Assembly (NCBI GenBank): GCA_023435325.1
Contig: JAEYRT010000138.1
Location: forward strand, 1 to 22,659
From: Pseudomonadota bacterium
Lineage (GTDB): Bacteria > Pseudomonadota > Gammaproteobacteria > Burkholderiales > Burkholderiaceae_C
Direction: 5' to 3'
Length of the DNA stretch: 22,659 nucleotides
In this document: piece after piece, positions 1 through 7,849 of the stretch
How positions within the stretch are numbered: the stretch's first letter is position 1
Layout of the letters: each line of letters opens with the position of its first letter
Made by a program: the position numbers and the translations under genes
Notes under the pieces: generated by a model
Told to the model about the DNA's origin: nothing
Database searches by the model: none
The model's input: only the letters and a program-made list of their open reading frames with translations

Positions 1-501
1 GCGCAAAAGGAGTTCGGCCATCTGCCCATGGGCTACACCCGCGCTCAGGCCATTTGCCAGTGGGTGCAGCGGCATGTGACTTTTCGTTCCAACACGTCCA
101 ATGCATCCACTTCGGCGCTTGAGACCATGGTTGAGCGCGTCGGAGTGTGCCGGGACTTTGCGCATTTGATGATTGCCCTGTGTCGGGCATGCAATATGCC
201 AGCGCGCATCGTGACAGGCACGGACTATGGGGCAGACCCGGCGCTGGGGCCACCGGATTTTCACGCCTATGTCGAGGTGTACCTGGGCCATTGCTGGTAT
301 TTGTTTGACCCCTCGGGAACCGCGATTCCCATGGGCATGTTGCGCCTGGCGACCGGGCATGATGCTGCAGACGTGGCTTTTTCAACCATCTTCGGCTGTG
401 TGCTCAGTGAGGCGCCGACCATCCACATCCGGGCAGAGCATGACGAAGCGCGCAACTGGCAATGGCCCGTGCATACGCACCTGGCGTTGTCTACGGCTTG
501 A
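1..501 (+). CDS. transglutaminase-like cysteine protease family protein, 5'-truncated
   Basis: The reading frame is open from base 1, so the true start lies outside the window; 166 codons plus stop are visible. The transglutaminase-like fold is recognised by its catalytic triad in order: Cys in G-V-C-R-D-F-A-H (codon 148-150), His in D-F-H-A-Y-V-E-V (codon 262-264) and Asp in L-F-D-P-S-G (codon 307-309). The segment after Cys, on to the P-A-R-I-V-T-G-T-D-Y-G stretch, is typical of bacterial members of this superfamily, which act as peptidases or are of unknown substrate. The visible part has no signal peptide or membrane segment, but the N-terminus is missing. The gene ends 12 bases before the convergent gene on the minus strand, and no clear hairpin terminator separates them. 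The family is secure; the substrate is unknown. Confidence 0.82.
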   Translation, partial: AQKEFGHLPMGYTRAQAICQWVQRHVTFRSNTSNASTSALETMVERVGVCRDFAHLMIALCRACNMPARIVTGTDYGADPALGPPDFHAYVEVYLGHCWYLFDPSGTAIPMGMLRLATGHDAADVAFSTIFGCVLSEAPTIHIRAEHDEARNWQWPVHTHLALSTA

Positions 502-513
502 AAAAAGTGCTGC

Positions 514-1173
514 TTATGGCTTGTGCTGGTACAGATACAGATCGTCAGACCAAGTGGCCAGCCACTGCGGGCGGTACGCCACAAATACGGCGCACAGCAT
601 GCCGGTGACCACGGCATCTCCCCACGCCATGAGCCAGCGCGCGATATTGCCCAGGTCCTGGTTCACGCCCGGCAGGCTGTGGCCCAGCGCCGCGGACAGC
701 AGTCCTGCGGCGAACAGGCTGAGCACCGTGCCGACAAAGCCGCGGCCAAAGATATAAACAAACACGCGAGTCCCCAGCCAACGACGCAGCAGTGCACCCC
801 AGAGCATGGCCAAAGTAGTAGGCACCAGCCCATGCCAGACGGTCAACCGCAGAGCTTCGCTTGCGTCCAGCGTAGGCGAAAAAACATACGCCATGGCGCC
901 TACCGCACACAGCGTGGGCACGGCCAGGGGCCAGCCCAGCGTCAGCATGACCAGGCAGGCACCAGACCATTGCAGTTGCAGCGGCATCTGGTGCAGGGTG
1001 GGCAGCGCCCACAACCAGGGCAGTACCACCAAGGTGGCGAGCAGTGGCGTCCACAGCGGCGAGCTGTCGCCCCGCTCCTGCGTGACAAGAGGTGTGCGGT
1101 TGGCGAGCTGACGCCAGGGGCGCATCAGCAGGGCGGTGGTCAAGGCCACCAGGAGCAGGGTGATTTCCAGCAT
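514..1173 (-). CDS. CbiM-like integral membrane protein (ECF-transporter permease family)
   Basis: A 219-residue protein that is almost entirely hydrophobic, with about six predicted membrane segments. The stretch F-V-Y-I-F-G-R-G-F-V-G-T near residue 140, and the earlier L-T-L-G-W-P-L-A-V segment, resemble the CbiM/energy-coupling-factor permease family that occurs as a stand-alone membrane protein in many proteobacteria. In true ECF cobalt/nickel transporters CbiM works with CbiQ and an ATPase; none is visible here, so transport of a metal is not established. The ATG is chosen because it begins the first hydrophobic segment; no good ribosome binding site precedes it. It lies 89 bases downstream of mfd on the same strand and may be co-transcribed. 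It could instead be an unrelated small membrane protein. Confidence 0.6.
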   Translation of the reverse strand: MLEITLLLVALTTALLMRPWRQLANRTPLVTQERGDSSPLWTPLLATLVVLPWLWALPTLHQMPLQLQWSGACLVMLTLGWPLAVPTLCAVGAMAYVFSPTLDASEALRLTVWHGLVPTTLAMLWGALLRRWLGTRVFVYIFGRGFVGTVLSLFAAGLLSAALGHSLPGVNQDLGNIARWLMAWGDAVVTGMLCAVFVAYRPQWLATWSDDLYLYQHKP

Positions 1174-1192
1174 GGAACGATTGTGCGCGGTG

Positions 1193-1214
1193 GCTGCTGA
1201 TGGGCGCCAGCAGC
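1193..1214. repeat. intercistronic inverted repeat between mfd and the CbiM-like gene
   Basis: A perfect 7-base inverted repeat, GCTGCTG and CAGCAGC, with an 8-base loop that itself contains the palindrome GGCGCC. It lies in the 89-base gap after the mfd stop codon. No T tract follows on the minus strand, so it is not a classical terminator. It may be a processing or stability hairpin, or chance. Confidence 0.4.
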
Positions 1215-1262
1215 AGATGCACCCCGCCCTTGCGTTGTATCAAGGCTTGGGGCGAATCGTGT

Positions 1263-4200
1263 TCACGCCGCCAGCGGCGTGCCCAAGCTGCGCAGCACAT
1301 CACGCACCATCTGCGCGCGGGCCTTGGGGTCAGGCAGTTCGCGCTCAATGCGCAGCTTGTCGTTGCCCGCCAGCTTGATGTGCTTGTTCTTTTGAATCAG
1401 GCTGATGATGTTCATGGGGTCAATCGGCGGGTTGGGCTTGAAGGTGATGTTGATCACCCCGGGCGCCGCATCGACCTTCTGCACCCCATAAGGCTCGCAC
1501 AGCACACGCAGGCGGTGGGTGTCGATCAGGGTGTGCGCCTGCGCTGGCAGCTTGCCAAAACGGTCGACGATTTCTTCGAGCAGGTTGTCGATCTGGTCGG
1601 TGGTTCTGGCTGTGGCCAGCTTCTTGTAGAACGACAGGCGCAGGTGCACATCGCCGCAGTAGTCGTTGGGCAGCAGGGCAGGGGCGTGCAGGTTGATTTC
1701 CGTCGTTGCCGCCATGGGTGCGAGCAGGTCGGGCTCCTTGCCGTTCTTGAGACTGCGCACGGCTTCGGCCAGCATCTCGTTGTAGAGCTGAAAGCCGATC
1801 TCCATCATGTTGCCGCTTTGGTTTTCGCCCAGCACTTCACCGGCGCCGCGAATCTCCAGGTCATGCATGGCCAGATAAAAGCCGCTGCCCAGCTCTTCCA
1901 TTTGCTGGATGGCGTCCAGGCGCTGCTGCGCCTGCTTGGTCAGGCTTTCCACGTCCGGCACCATCAGATACGCGTAGGCTTGGTGGTGGCTGCGGCCCAC
2001 ACGGCCACGCAGCTGGTGCAGCTGGGCCAGACCAAACTTGTCGGCGCGGCTGATGACGATGGTGTTGGCCGTGGGCACATCAATACCGGTTTCGATGATG
2101 GTCGAGCACAGCAGAATGTTGAAGCGCTGTGCCACAAAGTCGCGCATCACCTTTTCTAGTTCGCGCTCGGGCATCTGGCCATGCGCCACGGCGATGCGTG
2201 CTTCAGGCAGGATGGCTTCCAGTGCCTGGCGGCGGTTTTCGATGGTTTCCACTTCGTTGTGCAGAAAGTAGACCTGGCCACCGCGTTTCAATTCTCGCAG
2301 CACGGCCTCGCGGATCACGCCTTGGCTTTCCGAGCGCACAAAGGTCTTGATGGCCAAGCGACGCTGGGGCGCAGTCGCAATCACGGACAGGTCACGCAAG
2401 CCTTCCAGCGCCATGCCCATGGTGCGGGGGATGGGCGTGGCCGTGAGCGTGAGCACATCGACTTCGGCGTGCATGGCCTTCATGGCTTCCTTGTGGCGCA
2501 CACCAAAGCGGTGCTCTTCGTCGATGATGAGCAAGCCCAGGTCCTTGAACTTGACCGAACTGGACAGCAGCTTGTGCGTGCCCACGACGATGTCCACCGA
2601 GCCTTCACCCAGCCCTTGCAGTGCGGCATTGACCTCTTTGGTGGTGCGAAAGCGCGACACTTCGGCCACGCGGATCGGCCACTTCGAGAAACGATCAACC
2701 AGCGTCTGGTAATGCTGCTCGGCCAGCAGCGTGGTGGGCGCGAGAAAAGCCACTTGCTTGCCACCCATGGCCGCCACAAAAGCAGCGCGTAGGGCAACCT
2801 CGGTCTTGCCAAAACCCACATCGCCGCAGACCAGGCGGTCCATGGGCTGGGGGCTGATCATGTCGTGAATCACAGCATGGATCGCGGCCTTTTGGTCGGC
2901 CGTTTCTTCAAAACCAAAGTCCTGCGCAAACTGCTCGTAGTCCTGCGTGCTCAGGCGGAAGGCGTGGCCCTGGCGTGCGGCGCGGCGCGCGTAGATGTTG
3001 AGCAATTCGGCGGCAGCATCGCGTACTTGCTCGGCGGCCTTGCGTTTGGCTTTTTCCCACTGTGTGCCGCCCAGGCTGTGCAGCGGTGCGGATTCGGGCG
3101 TCACACCGGTGTAGCGGCTGATGTGGTGCAGCTGGCTCACAGGCACATACAGGACCGCGTCTTTGGCGTATTCCAAATGCAAAAACTCTTGCAGCGCGGG
3201 CGAACCGTCTTCGTTCTTCTGGCCCACATCCATATTGATGAGGCCGTGGTAGCGACCAATGCCGTGCTGGCTGTGGACCACAGGGTCGCCCACTTTCAAC
3301 TCTGACAAATCCTTGATCAGCGCATCGACATCGCTGACCTGTTCTTGCTTCTTGCGGCGTCGCGTGGTACCGGTGGTGGCAAACAGCTCGGTCTCGGTGA
3401 CAAAGTCAATGCCTGCTTCTATCCACGCAAAGCCGCGCATCAGGGTGGAGGTGGCGATGCCCAGCGGTTCATGTGCCGTGCTTTGGAACTCGAACAGCGA
3501 GTCAAATGCAGGTGGGTTCAGCTGGGAGGAGCGCAAAAAGTCCAGCAGGCTTTCGCGGCGGCCATCGCTCTCGGCCAAGATCAGCATGCGTCGCTTGGCG
3601 GACTGGACGTGCTGCTGCAGGCGCTGCAAGGGGTCTTCCGCTCCGCGCACGACCGACAGATCGGGCAGCTTTTGGAAGATGGCGCTGTCTTGCACATCTT
3701 CCACGCCGGGGCGCAGCGCCAACTGTGGGTAAGGCTTGGCCGTGGTGTAGAACTGGTCGGCACTCAAAAACAAGGATTCTGGCGGTAGCGCAGGGCGTTC
3801 GGGGTCGCCTTGCACCAGGCGGTAGCGTTCCTTGGTGTCCTGCCAGAAGCGCTGGAAGGCGGGCTCCAAATCCCCATGCAACACCAGCGTGGCATCGTCA
3901 CCCAAGTAATCAAACACGGTGGCGGTGTCGTCAAAGAACAGCGGCAGGTAGTACTCGATACCGGCGGTGGCCACGCCTGCGCCCATGTCTTTGTAGATGC
4001 GGCTGCGCGTGGGATCACCTTCGAGCAGTTCACGCCAGCGGCTGCGGAATTTGGCGCGCGCATCCTCGTCCATGGGGAATTCACGGCCGGGCAGCAGACG
4101 CACTTCTTTGACGGTGTCCAGGCTGCGTTGGCTGTCGGGGTCGAACACGCGGATGGAGTCGATCTCGTCGTCAAACAAATCCACACGGTAAGGCACTTCA

Positions 4201-4736
4201 GAGCCCATGGGGAACAAGTCGATCAAGCCGCCGCGTACCGCATATTCTCCGTGGCTGACCACTTGCGACACATGCTGGTACCCCGCCAGTGTGAGTTGGG
4301 CTTTGAGCTTGGCTTCGTCCAGCTTCTGGCCTTGTTTGAACGCAAACGTATACCCTGCCAAAAACGCAGGTGGTGCCAAGCGGTACAGCGCCGTGGTGGC
4401 GGGAATCAGCACCACATCGGCCCCATGGGCGTGGTCGCGCTGGCGAATGCGCCACAGTGTGGCCAGGCGTTCGCTGATCAGGTCTTGGTGGGGCGAGAAG
4501 GTGTCGTAAGGCAGGGTTTCCCAGTCGGGGAACAAGGCCGTGCGCAACTGCGGCGCAAAAAACGCCATCTCTTCAATCAGACGCTGTGCATCGCTGGCAT
4601 CCGCCGTGACGATGGCGGTGATGCGTCCGGCCGACTTCTCGCGTGCGGCCAAGCGTGCCAAGAGCAGTGCATCGGCACTACCTACGGGAGTGGGCCAAGA
4701 AAAACGTTTACCGGGCGAGAGTTTGGGCAATTCCAT
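1263..4736 (-). CDS. mfd: transcription-repair coupling factor Mfd
   Basis: Mfd is the ATP-driven DNA translocase that dislodges RNA polymerase stalled at lesions and recruits UvrA for nucleotide excision repair. The 1157-residue protein is close to the E. coli length. Its N-terminus, starting M-E-L-P-K-L, carries the UvrB-like module with the L-F-P-D-W-E-T-L-P-Y-D signature near residue 95. A CarD-like RNA polymerase interaction domain starts near residue 480 (V-G-D-P-V-V-H-S-Q-H-G-I-G-R-Y). The translocase has Walker A G-D-V-G-F-G-K-T-E around 640, the D-E-E-H box near 739, T-A-T-P-I-P-R-T near 765, and helicase motif VI L-R-G-R-V-G-R-S. A TRCF C-terminal domain follows. An upstream in-frame ATG at 4808 is possible, but the ATG at 4736 matches the family N-terminus and has an AAGGA element about 11 bases before it. 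Confidence 0.97.
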   Translation of the reverse strand: MELPKLSPGKRFSWPTPVGSADALLLARLAAREKSAGRITAIVTADASDAQRLIEEMAFFAPQLRTALFPDWETLPYDTFSPHQDLISERLATLWRIRQRDHAHGADVVLIPATTALYRLAPPAFLAGYTFAFKQGQKLDEAKLKAQLTLAGYQHVSQVVSHGEYAVRGGLIDLFPMGSEVPYRVDLFDDEIDSIRVFDPDSQRSLDTVKEVRLLPGREFPMDEDARAKFRSRWRELLEGDPTRSRIYKDMGAGVATAGIEYYLPLFFDDTATVFDYLGDDATLVLHGDLEPAFQRFWQDTKERYRLVQGDPERPALPPESLFLSADQFYTTAKPYPQLALRPGVEDVQDSAIFQKLPDLSVVRGAEDPLQRLQQHVQSAKRRMLILAESDGRRESLLDFLRSSQLNPPAFDSLFEFQSTAHEPLGIATSTLMRGFAWIEAGIDFVTETELFATTGTTRRRKKQEQVSDVDALIKDLSELKVGDPVVHSQHGIGRYHGLINMDVGQKNEDGSPALQEFLHLEYAKDAVLYVPVSQLHHISRYTGVTPESAPLHSLGGTQWEKAKRKAAEQVRDAAAELLNIYARRAARQGHAFRLSTQDYEQFAQDFGFEETADQKAAIHAVIHDMISPQPMDRLVCGDVGFGKTEVALRAAFVAAMGGKQVAFLAPTTLLAEQHYQTLVDRFSKWPIRVAEVSRFRTTKEVNAALQGLGEGSVDIVVGTHKLLSSSVKFKDLGLLIIDEEHRFGVRHKEAMKAMHAEVDVLTLTATPIPRTMGMALEGLRDLSVIATAPQRRLAIKTFVRSESQGVIREAVLRELKRGGQVYFLHNEVETIENRRQALEAILPEARIAVAHGQMPERELEKVMRDFVAQRFNILLCSTIIETGIDVPTANTIVISRADKFGLAQLHQLRGRVGRSHHQAYAYLMVPDVESLTKQAQQRLDAIQQMEELGSGFYLAMHDLEIRGAGEVLGENQSGNMMEIGFQLYNEMLAEAVRSLKNGKEPDLLAPMAATTEINLHAPALLPNDYCGDVHLRLSFYKKLATARTTDQIDNLLEEIVDRFGKLPAQAHTLIDTHRLRVLCEPYGVQKVDAAPGVINITFKPNPPIDPMNIISLIQKNKHIKLAGNDKLRIERELPDPKARAQMVRDVLRSLGTPLAA

Positions 4737-4861
4737 GGAGCCAGAGATCCTTGTGTGGCACTGCAATAGATAGTGCCTGGGGTGTCGGTATGCATGCGCA
4801 GCCCGCAAAAAGTCGTGGATTTGTACTGAGCTGGTGCGGGCGCGAAGCGCTCGATTCTAGA

Positions 4862-5689
4862 ATGCAGCGCATGACAGACTTGCTTGCTGCAGCGAATGCG
4901 CCTGCATCCCCTCAGGGTCGTTTTTGGGGCCTGATTCCTTGTGCCGGCATCGGTGCAAGAGCCATACCTGCCGGTGCGCCTGCCCCTGATTTGCCCAAAC
5001 AATACCAACAGGTGGCAGGGCAACCCATGGTGCTGCATACCTTGGCTGCGTTTGCTGGTGTGCGGCGCTTGGCGGGCACCCTGGTGGCCGTTGCACCGCA
5101 TGACCGGTTTTTAGACAGCCATCACAGTCCATCCTGGTGGCATGTGCCCTGCGGCGGAGCGACGCGGGCGGAGACGGTGATCGGTGGCCTCCACACGCTG
5201 TTGAACCGTGGCGCGGAGCAGCATGATTGGGTGCTGGTGCACGATGCCGCACGTTGTCTGGTCACCGCGGCGCAAATCAACCAGTTGATTGAAGCTTGCG
5301 AGCACGACAGCGTTGGTGGCTTGCTGGCGCATAAACTACCCGATACCTTGAAGGCCGCGGAAACGGATGCCACTGGGGTGCGTGTGGCCGCAACAGTGGA
5401 TCGCAGTGACAAATGGCTGGCGCAAACGCCACAGATGTTCCGCTTGGGCGTGCTGCTGGAGGCGTTGAACCATATGGGGGCAGCAGCCACTGATGAAGCC
5501 AGCGCCATGGAGGCCATGGGCTACCGTCCCCAGCTCGTGCCCGGCGGCGCGCAGAACTTCAAAGTGACCTACCCCGATGACTTTGCCTTGGCCGAAGCCG
5601 TGCTCACACAGCGTGGTGGCGATGCCATGCTGGAGCACATCAAGGGCACGTGCGGCAACCTTCAGCCTGCAGGCAGTTCCTTTTTTTGA
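4862..5689 (+). CDS. ispD: 2-C-methyl-D-erythritol 4-phosphate cytidylyltransferase IspD
   Basis: IspD transfers CMP from CTP to methylerythritol phosphate, the third step of the MEP isoprenoid pathway, in the cytosol. The CTP-binding loop is I-P-C-A-G-I-G-A-R-A followed by P-K-Q-Y-Q-Q-V-A-G-Q-P. Further marks are V-H-D-A-A-R-C, the V-D-R-S-D-K-W-L-A-Q-T-P-Q-M-F block, T-D-E-A-S-A-M-E and the C-terminal N-F-K-V-T-Y-P-D-D. The protein is about 275 residues against 236 in E. coli; part of the difference is a short insertion between the glycine-rich loop and P-K-Q-Y. The ATG codons at 4862 and 4871 are equally plausible starts, and neither has a clear ribosome binding site. ispF follows 49 bases later, so the two are probably one operon. 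Confidence 0.95.
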   Translation: MQRMTDLLAAANAPASPQGRFWGLIPCAGIGARAIPAGAPAPDLPKQYQQVAGQPMVLHTLAAFAGVRRLAGTLVAVAPHDRFLDSHHSPSWWHVPCGGATRAETVIGGLHTLLNRGAEQHDWVLVHDAARCLVTAAQINQLIEACEHDSVGGLLAHKLPDTLKAAETDATGVRVAATVDRSDKWLAQTPQMFRLGVLLEALNHMGAAATDEASAMEAMGYRPQLVPGGAQNFKVTYPDDFALAEAVLTQRGGDAMLEHIKGTCGNLQPAGSSFF

Positions 5690-5738
5690 TGGACAACCCA
5701 ATTGACCGCTGACCCGCAAGGGCAAAGCGTTAATAACT

Positions 5739-6218
5739 ATGAATTTTCGTATTGGTGAAGGCTGGGATACCCATGCTCTGGTGGAGGGGCGCAAGCTCAT
5801 CATTGGCGGCGTAGAGATTCCCCACGACAAGGGCTTGCTGGGCCACTCAGATGCAGACGTGCTGCTGCACGCCATTACCGACGCCATTCTGGGGGCTGCA
5901 GGTCTGGGCGATATTGGGCGTCATTTCCCCGATACAGCAGTGGAATTCAAGGGTGCAGACTCTTTTGTGTTGCTGCAGGAAGCAGCGCGCCGCGTACGTG
6001 AAAAAGGCTGGGAGTTTGGCAATATCGACAGTACCGTGATTGCGCAAAAACCCAAGCTGGCACCGCACATTCCTGCCATGCAACAGCGCATTGCGCAGGC
6101 GCTGGGCATTACAGACGATCAGGTCAACGTCAAAGCCAAAACGGCAGAGAAAATGGGGCCGGTGGGCGAGCTCAAGGCCATGGAAGCCAATGCGGTTGCC
6201 TTGATTTATAAAAAATGA
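5739..6218 (+). CDS. ispF: 2-C-methyl-D-erythritol 2,4-cyclodiphosphate synthase IspF
   Basis: IspF cyclises CDP-methylerythritol 2-phosphate with release of CMP, two steps after IspD in the MEP pathway; the enzyme is a zinc-dependent trimer. The 159-residue protein has standard length. The metal ligands are visible as Asp10 and His12 in G-E-G-W-D-T-H-A-L and His44 in the G-H-S-D-A-D-V-L-L-H signature. The F-P-D-T block, D-S-T-V-I-A-Q-K-P-K-L and the C-terminal K-A-K-T-A-E-K-M-G family signature are all present. It follows ispD with a 49-base gap and no hairpin, which supports co-transcription. The Shine-Dalgarno site is weak. A short hairpin with a T tract begins 36 bases after the stop. Confidence 0.97.
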   Translation: MNFRIGEGWDTHALVEGRKLIIGGVEIPHDKGLLGHSDADVLLHAITDAILGAAGLGDIGRHFPDTAVEFKGADSFVLLQEAARRVREKGWEFGNIDSTVIAQKPKLAPHIPAMQQRIAQALGITDDQVNVKAKTAEKMGPVGELKAMEANAVALIYKK

Positions 6219-6254
6219 ATGCAAAAAAGAGAGCTGTTGGCACTTGCTGTACAA

Positions 6255-6273
6255 GGCCTGAGGCCATTTTTTT
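6255..6273 (+). terminator. probable rho-independent terminator of ispD-ispF
   Basis: A short all-GC stem, GGCC-TGA-GGCC, is followed one base later by seven consecutive T residues. It sits 36 bases beyond the ispF stop codon in the gap between two converging genes. The stem has only 4 base pairs, so termination may be partial. Confidence 0.6.
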
Positions 6274-6282
6274 CTAAATGTG

Positions 6283-6306
6283 CCTTGCATGCTTACGCAT
6301 GCAAGG
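6283..6306. repeat. perfect 10-bp inverted repeat between ispF and envZ
   Basis: CCTTGCATGC and its exact reverse complement GCATGCAAGG flank the 4-base loop TTAC. It lies 26 bases downstream of the envZ stop, so it would be in the 3' untranslated end of the ompR-envZ transcript and also in ispF read-through. Neither strand has a T tract directly after it, so it may be a 3'-end stabilising hairpin or a protein site rather than a classical terminator. Confidence 0.6.
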
Positions 6307-6332
6307 TCATGGAGCATGGTATGCCCTGAACG

Positions 6333-7823
6333 TTACAGCGCATTCGGAGGTAGCTGACGCTTGATCTGCGGGCGCTGCAGGCGGTGTTTGGGGTCCTGGC
6401 CATCCGGCACTTCTGTGACGCGTTGCAGTTGGATGTTGGAAACCAGCCCTCCAGCGTTGGCGTTGGTGATGGAAAAAATGCCACCCATGCGTTGCACAGT
6501 CTTGTCCACGATGGACAGGCCCAGCCCCGCACCCGCAGCGGCTGTGCGTGCGGAATCTCCGCGAAAGAAAGGCTGGGTCAGGCTCGCGAGCTGCTCGGCA
6601 GGCACGCCGGGACCATGGTCACGCAAACGCATCAACACCCAGTTCTCGCGCGTCTTGATACTGATATCCACGAACGCGGTATCGGTGTCTACAGTCTTGC
6701 CATAGCGGCGCGCATTTTCAAGCAGGTTGGAAATCACGCGTGCCAATTCCACCTCATCGGCCATGACGTAAATGTCATCCGGTATGGTCATGGTGATCTG
6801 CAGTTCGCGGTGGTTCTGCACGGCATAGACGCAGGAGGAAACCACCGCATGCAGATTCACGACGGTGAGCGTGACATGGTCGGGTCGGGCGTAATCCAGG
6901 AACTTATCAATGGTGGCATCAAGCTGCACAATGTCCGCCACCATGTGTTCGCGTGCGATATCGTCTTGCACACTCATTTCGGTTTCCAGCCGTAGGCGCG
7001 CCAAGGGCGTGCGCAGGTCGTGAGAAATGCCGGCCATCATCACAGCACGCTCTTGCTCCAGCTGGGCCAGCTTTTGCGCCATGCGATTGAAGCCGATGTT
7101 CACCTCACGAATTTCACTGGTAACGGCTTCTTCATCCAGTTGACTGGCCGCAAAATCCCCATCGCGCACACGGTTGGCGGCATAGCTCAGTTGTTTGAGA
7201 GGACGGTTGATGAGACGGGCAATGACTGCCGCACCCGCCAGGGAGAGCAGGCCTGCAGTGCATAGCCAGATCAGCCAGGTCTGGCTGCTGGCAGCTGCAT
7301 AGCGCGATTTGTCCAGCAAGATCCAGTTGGGGTCTTCGTCAATCGTGAAGCTCACCCACAAGCCTTCTTCGCCATTGACGCTGCGGGCAAGCACTGTGTC
7401 TGCACCCAGGCGATTTCTGAGCAGTTCATCCAGGCGCAGGTTGAGCTGCGTGGGAGGGAGGGCATCAAAACGGTCGCTGGGCTCGCGGGGCTGAATGCGC
7501 ACGCCTTCCTGATCAGCCATGGTCTTGATCAGCGAAATGCGGGCAATGGCGTCCGAGTGTTCCAGGGCGGCACGGCTCAAGTTCACCAAAGAGGCAATCT
7601 GTTGGGCCGTTTGCAATGTGCGTGGCTCAAACTCCAGCGCGCGCAGGGTCTGCAACCAGGCCAAGATGCTGCCCATCAGCAGCAAGGCCAGTAAAAAGAA
7701 AGTGCGCCAGAAAAGGTTCAGGCTCACACGTGAGCGTGCGCCCTTACCATAGGCACCAGCATCAGCCCTCTTGTGGGGCAGCTCGGAAGAGACAGGCATG
7801 AGAAACGGCGCGTGATGCGCCAT
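6333..7823 (-). CDS. envZ: EnvZ-type osmosensor sensor histidine kinase
   Basis: The inner-membrane sensor kinase that phosphorylates and dephosphorylates the neighbouring OmpR regulator. The 496-residue protein has membrane segments near residues 40-60 and 182-203 enclosing a periplasmic domain of about 120 residues, then a HAMP linker. The H box M-A-G-I-S-H-D-L-R-T-P-L-A-R has its phosphoacceptor at His268 and is nearly the EnvZ consensus. The catalytic domain shows the N box N-L-L-E-N-A-R-R-Y-G, D-H-G-P-G-V-P, F-F-R-G-D-S-A-R and G-A-G-L-G-L-S-I-V. It lies 26 bases after ompR in one operon. The ATG at 7823 has no obvious ribosome binding site and is preceded by a perfect inverted repeat; an in-frame ATG at 7799 is an alternative. 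The stimulus is not shown by sequence. Confidence 0.93.
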   Translation of the reverse strand: MAHHAPFLMPVSSELPHKRADAGAYGKGARSRVSLNLFWRTFFLLALLLMGSILAWLQTLRALEFEPRTLQTAQQIASLVNLSRAALEHSDAIARISLIKTMADQEGVRIQPREPSDRFDALPPTQLNLRLDELLRNRLGADTVLARSVNGEEGLWVSFTIDEDPNWILLDKSRYAAASSQTWLIWLCTAGLLSLAGAAVIARLINRPLKQLSYAANRVRDGDFAASQLDEEAVTSEIREVNIGFNRMAQKLAQLEQERAVMMAGISHDLRTPLARLRLETEMSVQDDIAREHMVADIVQLDATIDKFLDYARPDHVTLTVVNLHAVVSSCVYAVQNHRELQITMTIPDDIYVMADEVELARVISNLLENARRYGKTVDTDTAFVDISIKTRENWVLMRLRDHGPGVPAEQLASLTQPFFRGDSARTAAAGAGLGLSIVDKTVQRMGGIFSITNANAGGLVSNIQLQRVTEVPDGQDPKHRLQRPQIKRQLPPNAL

Positions 7824-7839
7824 GACCCAGGGTTGGGTC
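7824..7839 (-). other. hairpin filling the ompR-envZ intercistronic gap
   Basis: On the minus strand GACCCA-ACCC-TGGGTC forms a perfect 6-bp stem with a 4-base loop, ending exactly at the base before the proposed envZ start. It occupies 16 of the 26 intercistronic bases, where a Shine-Dalgarno site would be expected. This suggests that envZ translation is limited or coupled to ompR. Confidence 0.5.
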
Positions 7840-7849
7840 AGGCAATTAA

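Noticed and set aside
1200..4769. Long plus-strand open frames opposite mfd (for example 1200-2159 and 3810-4769)
   Set aside because: They lie antisense to the clear Mfd coding sequence, have low-complexity Gln/His/Arg-rich translations and no family resemblance; they are mirror frames in GC-rich coding DNA.
4858..4863. TAGAAT just before the ispD start as a -10 element
   Set aside because: It overlaps the candidate ATG at 4862 and has no acceptable -35 at 16-18 bases; I could not support an ispD promoter.
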